7,021 nt of DNA from assembly GCA_905236375.1 (NCBI GenBank), contig CAJOOW010000121.1:1-7021 (forward strand), given 5' to 3'. Below are positions 1 to 6,308 of this stretch, one piece after another (position 1 is the stretch's first letter; the number at the start of each line of letters is the position of its first letter). The DNA comes from an uncultured Alphaproteobacteria bacterium (lineage in GTDB: Bacteria > Pseudomonadota > Alphaproteobacteria > RUG11792). Made by a program: the position numbers and the translations under genes. The notes beneath the pieces were generated by a model. The model made no database searches, was not told where the DNA came from, and saw nothing but the letters and a program-made list of their open reading frames with translations.

Positions 1-676
1 CCCAATCATTTTCAGCAATTTGATCAATTGAGTTTACATATACCCAATCTTCAAACGAACTTACATGTGCTCCGATGTCAGATCCTTTTTTTACAGAAGG
101 TCGCGGTTCGGCATATTCAAACCAATCCAAACAGATATTTCCAAAAGATTTTATGTCAAAATTCTGAAATTGCACATTTTTTCTTTGAGTTTCCTTAGAA
201 AGAGAAGCTGCAATTCGTCTATTCCAAATACCTTGTAGTCTTTTTAATTCCTCATTTTTGGCTTGAGGGGTATTGAAATTTTTATGCGCTTCATTCAATA
301 TCGCGTCATATATTTCATTAATATCATCATTTGTTTTAAATTTCACACACGTTTCAAAAAGACCTGATTCATCCCCCAGTAAGCCATTCTTGGATAAATT
401 TGCACTTCCTACAATGGAATAATCTGGTCCTATATAAATTTTTGCATGAAGTCGTTTCAAAAAATGAACTCTTTCCCATCCAATCTTTTCAACAATAGCC
501 CTAATTGCTTTTGGATTACTACCTTCTGTAGGCGATACAACAATAGATTCTAACCCTTTTAAAGTTTCATCATTTAAATAGTTATTCCAATCTTCACCAA
601 CAAAAGCAACAGCAATCTTTTTAGGCGTAATATCTTGAATAACTTGTGCGATTTTATTACCAGAAATAACTTTCAT
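1..676 (-). CDS. Phospholipase D-superfamily (HKD) protein, probable nuclease, C-terminus cut by window edge
   Basis: An open frame runs from an ATG at 676 off the left edge, giving 225 codons with no stop. Residues 77-79 are H-A-K, followed by a hydrophobic strand and then GSANLS at 90-95, with an acidic residue (E108) after it. This is the HxK...GSxN signature of the PLD superfamily, whose histidine forms a covalent phospho-intermediate. The usual aspartate spacing (HxKx4D) is off by one: D is at 85 after P84. Only one HKD motif is visible, as in PLD-type nucleases that act as dimers (Nuc, BfiI, NgoFVII) rather than two-motif lipases. There is no signal peptide, so a cytoplasmic DNA-acting enzyme is likelier than a lipase. 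Residues 100-225 are partly helical and unrecognised. The start is supported by AAGG 9 nt upstream. It follows the helicase gene by 83 bp on the same strand and may be a further effector of the island. Substrate is unknown. Confidence 0.85.
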   Translation of the reverse strand, partial: MKVISGNKIAQVIQDITPKKIAVAFVGEDWNNYLNDETLKGLESIVVSPTEGSNPKAIRAIVEKIGWERVHFLKRLHAKIYIGPDYSIVGSANLSKNGLLGDESGLFETCVKFKTNDDINEIYDAILNEAHKNFNTPQAKNEELKRLQGIWNRRIAASLSKETQRKNVQFQNFDIKSFGNICLDWFEYAEPRPSVKKGSDIGAHVSSFEDWVYVNSIDQIAENDW

Positions 677-685
677 ACTTTAACA

Positions 686-689
686 CCTT
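686..689 (-). promoter_or_regulatory. Ribosome binding site of the PLD-family gene
   Basis: On the minus strand, AAGG lies 9 nt before the ATG at 676. It supports that start and shows the gene can be translated independently of the helicase gene upstream. Confidence 0.5.
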
Positions 690-730
690 TTAATGTAACA
701 GCCTTTTCATACAATTATTTTTTTTCGCAA

Positions 731-736
731 ATTATA
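731..736 (-). promoter_or_regulatory. Possible -10 element (TATAAT) upstream of the PLD-family gene
   Basis: The 83-bp gap between the helicase stop and the PLD start is the longest spacer in the window. It contains a perfect minus-strand TATAAT preceded directly by TG. No good TTGACA-like box lies 16-18 nt upstream (best match is GAGTTT at 17 nt), so this would be a weak or regulated promoter. In DNA this AT-rich, a chance hexamer is also possible. I see no intrinsic terminator in the gap, so read-through from the operon remains likely. Confidence 0.3.
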
Positions 737-759
737 CATAGCTTAGACACAAAAAACTC

Positions 760-2577
760 TTAAAACATCTCCCGCAAGTTTTTTTTCGGAATGTAATCTG
801 CTATATTTTTGATTTCAAACATATTATAGAAATCATTATTTCGTTGAAATAATTCATTGGCAACATCATCGGGAACCACTAAATAAAAATCCTTCCTTGA
901 ACGTGTTATTGCGACATAAGCGATTCTCTTTTCCTCTTCATCTGCTGAGTTTGTACTCCACCAAACATCCGATGGGCTCCGACTCTTCCCTCTTCCAACA
1001 GGGGGTATCACTAAAACCGTAGCATCGTGCGTTTCTCCTTTAACAGAATGGATTGTTTGAAGGGTATTTTCATCAATTTTTTTTCTTATTGAAGGGAAAA
1101 AAATACTCATTTGAACGTCTCTATCGTTCTTTTTTCTTTTTTTTGCATCTTTACATGCCGTTGGTTTCAATGTCTTTATTTTGAATGTAGAGAGAAAAGA
1201 GCTGTTCTTGATAACTTCTTCGATCTTCACCCCCGCCTCTTTTTGCCATTCTTCGTATGTAAGAGAATCGTTTATTCTTGCGCAATTTAGTAAGCACGAT
1301 ACAATTAAATGCTTCCATTCTTCATTTGAAATTTTTTTCTTTTCAAGATCATCATCGGTAATTCCCTCGTATTGAAATAGCCATAGTGAAATACAAGCTT
1401 CTGCCAAGCCATAGGCTTTTATATTGTTTCCACGATAAAATGCTTGAATAGCTGAGCTCATATGAGTTAAGGCAGGACACCCCAATTTTGAAGGCTCTTT
1501 GTTTTTATCATTCCTTAATTTATAGACTGTTTTATTTAATCGTGTAACGAATTTAATTTTCTTTCCCTTATATGCATCATTCAATTTTGAAATTAATTCT
1601 GGGATGTCTTTTTCAAAATCAGAGTAAATAACTAATGTATTTTTTCCCAAAACATCTCCATTATCTTTTATGGAGTTGACAATTAAATTGTTTGCGAGAG
1701 AAGTAATATTCTTTGGACAACGACGGCTCGTTTCTAAAGGAATTTCAGATCCTATTGATTGAAATGTATTAAATAATTGAGGCGTAGCCCCATTAAATTC
1801 ATAAATTGCTTGATTTGGATCTCCAACCAACAAGGCTTTTATGCCAATTGATTGTTGCAATAATTGCAGAACTGTTTTCCCGGCAAAAAATCCCGTATCC
1901 TGCATTTCATCAACAACCAGAAAAGGAAATCTTTTCCCTAATAGGGCTGAAATGTGTATTCCAAATCTAACATCAGAAAGAATTCGATAGGAACAAAGAG
2001 CTACATCAGCATGAGTCATCCAACCACTTTTTTGTATAAATTCCCTTTTTTTATTACGAACCCAATCAAATGGGCCTCCAGAAATAATTTCAAAATCTTG
2101 ACCATAATTGTTCTTATAAGTCAAAATTTCATTTCCAAAACAATCTAAGCCATTATAGGTAATTTTTAATAAATTATATTTATTTTTAGATACTTCTAAG
2201 GCAGAACCGTCTGGCATTTTCGTCCATTTTTCAACACCACTTTCCGCAGGAACAAGTCTTGGTGAAGTGTAATTTGGATGGATTTTTTTCCAAAAAGGTT
2301 TTACAATATATTTAAAAAGAAATGAATCCAAAGTTCCCACAAAATGAGGAGAATCTATTTCATAACCTACTGCTTTGCGAATCTCTTCTCCACCAACCCT
2401 AGTAAAAGAAAGAGCAGCAATGCCTCCGGAAGATGACCATTTTCCTATTTCTCTACGAATAATCTCCCCAACGAGCCAGGTTTTGCCGCTTCCTGGAGCA
2501 GCACGAACAAGTCTAACACGACTTGAGTCATTTAAAATTGCTAATTGTTCCTCGCTAGGATTAGGCATACTACACAT
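760..2577 (-). CDS. gajB: UvrD/Rep-type SF1A DNA helicase, GajB-like partner of the OLD nuclease
   Basis: This 605-residue protein carries the complete SF1A helicase motif set. Seen are the Q-motif region NPSEEQ (6-11), Walker A GSGKT (29-33), motif Ia around SFTR (57-60), Ib GTLDSF (81-86), motif II VVDEMQDT (221-228), motif III VGDPNQAIYEFNG (251-263), motif IV TSRRCP (283-288), motif V TIHSVKGETHDA (508-519) and motif VI YVAITRSR (554-561). All catalytic residues look intact, so it should be an active ATP-driven translocase or helicase. Its place directly behind an OLD nuclease matches GajB of Gabija and the class 2 OLD arrangement. It is about 100 residues longer than the B. cereus GajB I recall (about 494 aa). 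The extra length probably lies in the 360-500 region, which includes a very basic stretch near 466-500. The start at 2577 overlaps the nuclease stop (TAATG); an in-frame ATG at 2568 is an alternative. Neither has a good SD, so translation probably depends on coupling. Confidence 0.9.
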   Translation of the reverse strand: MCSMPNPSEEQLAILNDSSRVRLVRAAPGSGKTWLVGEIIRREIGKWSSSGGIAALSFTRVGGEEIRKAVGYEIDSPHFVGTLDSFLFKYIVKPFWKKIHPNYTSPRLVPAESGVEKWTKMPDGSALEVSKNKYNLLKITYNGLDCFGNEILTYKNNYGQDFEIISGGPFDWVRNKKREFIQKSGWMTHADVALCSYRILSDVRFGIHISALLGKRFPFLVVDEMQDTGFFAGKTVLQLLQQSIGIKALLVGDPNQAIYEFNGATPQLFNTFQSIGSEIPLETSRRCPKNITSLANNLIVNSIKDNGDVLGKNTLVIYSDFEKDIPELISKLNDAYKGKKIKFVTRLNKTVYKLRNDKNKEPSKLGCPALTHMSSAIQAFYRGNNIKAYGLAEACISLWLFQYEGITDDDLEKKKISNEEWKHLIVSCLLNCARINDSLTYEEWQKEAGVKIEEVIKNSSFLSTFKIKTLKPTACKDAKKRKKNDRDVQMSIFFPSIRKKIDENTLQTIHSVKGETHDATVLVIPPVGRGKSRSPSDVWWSTNSADEEEKRIAYVAITRSRKDFYLVVPDDVANELFQRNNDFYNMFEIKNIADYIPKKNLREMF

Positions 2578-2579
2578 TA
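2575..2579 (-). promoter_or_regulatory. TAATG stop-start overlap coupling the nuclease and helicase genes
   Basis: The TAA stop of the OLD nuclease gene and the ATG of the helicase gene share one base (2577). There is no SD at proper distance: a GGG lies only 2 nt upstream of this ATG, or 11 nt upstream of the alternative ATG at 2568. This is the layout of termination-reinitiation coupling and suggests the two proteins are made in fixed ratio, as fits a complex. Confidence 0.6.
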
Positions 2580-4382
2580 CCCAATATTATCAATTACATG
2601 TTTTATAGCGTTGCGAATGTATTTGGGAATCCCAAATTTATAAACATACTGCTTTCCGTTCTTTTCCTCAAGAAGATCTGCTAAATTATGTGCTAAATAC
2701 CCTTTCCCATAATATTCATCTTGTAAACAAACTGTTTGCCACACCCTTAAGGCCCTACTTTCGAGGCCATTAATTTCGTTAATAACAGTTTCATTGAGAA
2801 TGCGTGGTGAACCAAATAAACTCCATGCCTTGGCAATAACTAAAGCATTTTGGGGGCCTGCCAAAGCTAAATCATACTCTAGTGTTATTTTTGATTTGTA
2901 GACATTCACGTTTGTACTATCGGCAAATGCGGCTTCTAATTTTTTTGTTCTTGAAGAAACAACATCATCACCTAATTTGTCCCATGCAATATAGGCTTCA
3001 TTCCATTTTTTTTCTTTTTCATCTTTATATGAAACATGTGGGTCAGAATCTGTAATTATGGAAACAGGAATGTCAAATTCATTTGAATTAAATAGGAACT
3101 TAAATAATTCAAAAGAAACTCCGTTAATGGGAATTACCGAAATTTGCTTTTTCCTTAAATCAAACCCCATTCTCTCTGATAAAATTGGAATAAGCAAGGA
3201 TTCAGATATACCTTCCACTAAAACAACACCTTTTGCAAAATAAAGTGTTGACTTTGTAATATCCATTAAACGTTTAAACTGACGTTGTAATCGAATGTCA
3301 AATTCAGGATTTGCTAACGCCACTTTTAATGCATTACAACATATGTTCCTATTCTTTTTAAATAATAGGAACATATTATCTAAAGGAATATCATTTACTA
3401 GAGTTGGAGAATGTGTGGTAATAAAAGTTTGAGGTTTTTCATCTATAGACAGATTATGTGAAAAATATCTTGATAAAGCCAAAACCATTTGAGGATGTAG
3501 GTGTGCTTCAGGCTCCTCTATCAGCAATATAGGACATTCATCATTTTTTATCGATTTTAAATACTGTAAAATGACAGCCATGAACAGCAAATTATTTGAA
3601 CCCAAGCCATTTGAAGATAAATCATTGACAGGATTCCCGTCTAATTGTATTTGCAAGGTTTTTAATATTCTATAAAAGTCAGCATCCGCAGCCACAATTT
3701 TAGAAGTGTTATTTTCTGCATCCGCAACACTTTTTGTAATGGAATTAATTCCAGTCACAATATCTGAAATGAGTTGTTTCTCAGACAATTGAACATTTGA
3801 TGCGGAAAAAATACCCTCAACATCTTTTTCATCATCTTCTGTCGCAAGATTCTTCAATAGTGTTGCAAGCTGGCTTTTATTGCCGGATGTCAAGGCTGTT
3901 TCTGCATCTCGCAATGCGGGCAAATAAATTACGGAAAATAAGTCCATAATTTTTTGCGGGATTTCCGACATCTCAGGACCTTCTGGACCTCCGATTCGTC
4001 TGACAGAGAACCGTTTTGCTTTTTGAGGCCAGGAAACACGATAAATTATTCTTGCAATAGATTTATTTGGTTCAGCCAAGTCAAAATCAACAATTTCAAA
4101 GAATTTCGTTCGCTGATTATCGTTCAAACAAGAAAATTCCATTTTTATTTCAAAAAATTCTGAACGTTCCGAATCAGACGTTTCCTTAAAAAAATCATCT
4201 TCAGTTATCCAAATGGGATTTGGATTATTCATGGGCATATTTAACGCCAATCTAATTGCATCAATAACCGAACTTTTCCCAGTATTATTTTTACCAACAA
4301 AAACATTCAAATCCTTTTGAAAATGAATTTCTAGACATTTGATACTGCGAAAATTTGTAATCGAAAGCTTTGAAAGGAACAT
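2577..4382 (-). CDS. gajA: OLD-family ATPase-TOPRIM nuclease, GajA-like
   Basis: This 601-residue protein has an N-terminal ABC/SMC-like ATPase domain: ITNFRSI (8-14), Walker A GKNNTGKS (30-37), a degenerate signature SSNGLGSNN (256-264), Walker B ILLIEEPEAHLHP (285-297) and the H-loop THSP (323-326). A C-terminal TOPRIM nuclease domain follows: LVEGISE (388-394) with E390, TDSD (444-447) giving the D-x-D pair D445/D447, and a downstream KG-x-LAHNLA (560-568) whose K560 matches the conserved basic residue of OLD nucleases. Length is close to B. cereus GajA (about 578 aa as I recall). In characterised Gabija, GajA nicks DNA and the activity is restrained by nucleotides; it assembles with GajB. 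Immediate linkage to a UvrD-like helicase makes this a class 2 OLD protein. The start at 4382 has GGAG 10 nt upstream, inside the last codons of the previous gene, leaving 1 nt between the genes. It could instead be a non-Gabija class 2 OLD; the family call itself is secure. Confidence 0.9.
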   Translation of the reverse strand: MFLSKLSITNFRSIKCLEIHFQKDLNVFVGKNNTGKSSVIDAIRLALNMPMNNPNPIWITEDDFFKETSDSERSEFFEIKMEFSCLNDNQRTKFFEIVDFDLAEPNKSIARIIYRVSWPQKAKRFSVRRIGGPEGPEMSEIPQKIMDLFSVIYLPALRDAETALTSGNKSQLATLLKNLATEDDEKDVEGIFSASNVQLSEKQLISDIVTGINSITKSVADAENNTSKIVAADADFYRILKTLQIQLDGNPVNDLSSNGLGSNNLLFMAVILQYLKSIKNDECPILLIEEPEAHLHPQMVLALSRYFSHNLSIDEKPQTFITTHSPTLVNDIPLDNMFLLFKKNRNICCNALKVALANPEFDIRLQRQFKRLMDITKSTLYFAKGVVLVEGISESLLIPILSERMGFDLRKKQISVIPINGVSFELFKFLFNSNEFDIPVSIITDSDPHVSYKDEKEKKWNEAYIAWDKLGDDVVSSRTKKLEAAFADSTNVNVYKSKITLEYDLALAGPQNALVIAKAWSLFGSPRILNETVINEINGLESRALRVWQTVCLQDEYYGKGYLAHNLADLLEEKNGKQYVYKFGIPKYIRNAIKHVIDNIG

Positions 4383-4383
4383 T

Positions 4384-6255
4384 TTAATTTGACTCCATAT
4401 TTAATGAAGCGTTTGCATATTGCTGTAGCCAAAAAGCATGTTTAAGTCCTAATGTATAAAGATCTTCTTTTGACGAATACTTTGACTTCTCTCGAATTTC
4501 CTTAATCGTATTCAGTGCAACATCTTTTACGTTGTCCAAAGCAGCCCTTATTGATGTTTCATCCACCTTTTCAATAATACTTTTAGGAATCAAATGTGCC
4601 ATAAGTCGATGTTGTTCGTACCCCTTTTTTGCTCCAGGCATGGTGCTATAATCTGATATCAAAAAATGTTCTCTCGCCGTATTGAAAAGTTTTTCTAATT
4701 GTTCGGTATTTAAAACAACAAAACCATTCTCTACGGGTAATTCACCGACTGGAATCTGGCAATCTTCAACAAAGAGTAAACAACCGTCATCTTTTAGCAA
4801 CGACTTTATGTTTCTCATAACACCCAGCCATTTCGTTACATCTATTTCATGTAATACATTGCATAAGATAACGATGTCAAAATAGGATTTTTTGTTATTA
4901 AGCAATTCGTTTTCATTGGAAATAAAACGATTAGAACATTCATTGTCATAAAATTGTTTAATACTCGACAAGCAATATTTTTCATCTTCTGCTGATGGGC
5001 ATGGGCAAAAAGCATAATAATCTAATGTGTTTGTTGAAAAATTATGATCTTCAGCAAAAGACGCAATTATTCGACCACGACCGGCGCCATAATCCAAAAC
5101 AGACAAACAACCATTGCCTTTTTGAATACTTTCCAATAAAGATCTTATCTGTATAAATTGTGGATCATTTGCATTCGTAAATGCCACAGCAGGATTCTGC
5201 AAACATTCTAAGGAAAAAGTTTGAACAGCTTGTTTATTTGGAAAATTGATAAAATTCATTAATTTTTTTGCATCAACATCATTGCCTAAAAGTCCATCTA
5301 CAATTTCACTTGCTTTTTTCTTTCCAAACGATACTTTACTATTTTCAACATGCCACACACAAGATGAATCAAAATGCGAGGCAATCGCCAACGAATGCGT
5401 GGCGATCCATATTTGCCCATTTTTATTTATATCTGCAATCTGATCTAAAAATTTGATGGCAACAGATGGATGTAGGTGAAGTTCAGGTTCATCAATCAAA
5501 AGAATGAAGTCGTTTATTTGCGCTCCTTGAGCAAAAAGGGCAACACACAGCTGTATCATTAGCCGTTGCCCTTCTGATAAATTCAAAGATGCGATAGGTT
5601 GACCAAATAAAATTGTTTTTCCATTTTCATCAAAATCTATTAGGTCATTTTTTGATTCAAAAAGAATCTTAAAATAATCCTGTAGTTGTGTGTATTTATC
5701 ATATATTTTATCCCCTTTCTTTAACGTTCTTTTTCGACTAGCAACCCAGAATTGATTTACAATCTTCTGAATCAAAGCTGTAGAACAATCTGCTAAATAT
5801 TCCGTTCCACCTTCATAACATTTTTCTGCATTATTAATCCATTTTTCGTAAGAATCTTTACTCCAATCATGCAAATCTGTCTTCTTTGGGAAAAATGACA
5901 CAATTTTTAATTGATCAAGTTCATCACGATTTTCTGTTTTCAATGGATAGTATTTATCAAGTCTTTGATTTATTTCTTTTTTTTTAGCATCTTTAGAATC
6001 AAAATTGCCTAAAAAATACGGCCATTTTTCATTGTCGTGTAGTTCTTGCTCAAGCTCAATTTTTCCAGGACCATTATAGTCTTTTGCATTTTTTGATATT
6101 GACTGAATACATTTCAAAATGCGCGTTTTTCCAGATTCATTTTTTCCAACCAGAACAACAATATTGCCCAAATCTCGCATTGACTTGGAATTTTCGTCTA
6201 ATCCAAACAAGTGTTCTTTTTTTACAAGATTAAATTCAAATTTTTTTATCTTCAT
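4384..6255 (-). CDS. ABC-type (OLD/AAA-like) ATPase fused to a class I SAM-dependent methyltransferase
   Basis: A 623-residue two-domain protein. Residues 1 to about 320 form an ABC-type ATPase: Walker A GKNESGKT (37-44), a canonical signature LSEGQR (226-231), Walker B ILLIDEPELHLHP (251-263) and H-loop ATHS (285-288). The 50-220 stretch is charged and helical, as in the arm of OLD/RecF-like ATPases. In the position where an OLD protein would have its TOPRIM domain there is instead a Rossmann methyltransferase (about 365-555): motif I LDYGAGRGR (387-395), acidic D412 ending the next strand, and FDIVILCNVLHEI (459-471) as the motif IV region. NVLHE is typical of small-molecule, protein or RNA methyltransferases; the NPPY/DPPY motif of adenine-N6 DNA methyltransferases is absent. 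A C-terminal helical tail (560-623) follows. It is preceded by a good SD and ends 1 nt before the GajA-like gene, so it is probably part of the same system. I do not recognise a named family with this architecture. Substrate is unknown. Confidence 0.85.
   Translation of the reverse strand: MKIKKFEFNLVKKEHLFGLDENSKSMRDLGNIVVLVGKNESGKTRILKCIQSISKNAKDYNGPGKIELEQELHDNEKWPYFLGNFDSKDAKKKEINQRLDKYYPLKTENRDELDQLKIVSFFPKKTDLHDWSKDSYEKWINNAEKCYEGGTEYLADCSTALIQKIVNQFWVASRKRTLKKGDKIYDKYTQLQDYFKILFESKNDLIDFDENGKTILFGQPIASLNLSEGQRLMIQLCVALFAQGAQINDFILLIDEPELHLHPSVAIKFLDQIADINKNGQIWIATHSLAIASHFDSSCVWHVENSKVSFGKKKASEIVDGLLGNDVDAKKLMNFINFPNKQAVQTFSLECLQNPAVAFTNANDPQFIQIRSLLESIQKGNGCLSVLDYGAGRGRIIASFAEDHNFSTNTLDYYAFCPCPSAEDEKYCLSSIKQFYDNECSNRFISNENELLNNKKSYFDIVILCNVLHEIDVTKWLGVMRNIKSLLKDDGCLLFVEDCQIPVGELPVENGFVVLNTEQLEKLFNTAREHFLISDYSTMPGAKKGYEQHRLMAHLIPKSIIEKVDETSIRAALDNVKDVALNTIKEIREKSKYSSKEDLYTLGLKHAFWLQQYANASLNMESN
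4393..4396 (-). promoter_or_regulatory. Ribosome binding site of the OLD nuclease gene, inside the preceding CDS
   Basis: GGAG on the minus strand lies 10 nt before the ATG at 4382 and overlaps the codons for the last residues (MESN) of the ATPase-methyltransferase. It supports the chosen start and indicates that the two genes are translated from one message in close coordination. Confidence 0.5.
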
Positions 6256-6262
6256 TGTTAAA

Positions 6263-6266
6263 TCCT
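6263..6266 (-). promoter_or_regulatory. Ribosome binding site of the ATPase-methyltransferase gene
   Basis: AGGA on the minus strand lies 7 nt before the ATG at 6255, in the 53-bp spacer after hsdS. It is the best SD in the window and fixes this start. It is consistent with the gene being the first of a translationally coupled three-gene unit (6255-760). Confidence 0.6.
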
Positions 6267-6308
6267 AATGTGTTTTAAATTATCATTGTCAGATACTGCA
6301 GTCTTTAT

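Noticed and set aside
677..759. Intrinsic terminator after the helicase gene
   Set aside because: T-runs are present on the minus strand but no GC-rich hairpin precedes them.
1181..5456. Several plus-strand ORFs of 60-80 codons opposite the helicase, nuclease and ATPase genes
   Set aside because: All are antisense to well-supported genes, have Phe/Ser/Ile-rich compositions typical of reverse-frame translation of AT-rich coding DNA, and show no domain motif.
3490..5490. Short similar DNA stretches near 3495 and 5468 (shared GATGTAGGTG core)
   Set aside because: They encode the equivalent Walker B segments (PEAHLHP and PELHLHP) of two related ATPases, so the likeness is protein-level family conservation, not a DNA repeat.
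6256..6308. Possible promoter in the spacer between hsdS and the ATPase-methyltransferase gene (GATAAT on the minus strand)
   Set aside because: No acceptable -35 lies at 16-18 nt, and the box is a weak match in AT-rich DNA. The short spacer fits co-transcription with hsdS. The PstI-like palindrome ACTGCAGT at 6295-6302 is too short to interpret.
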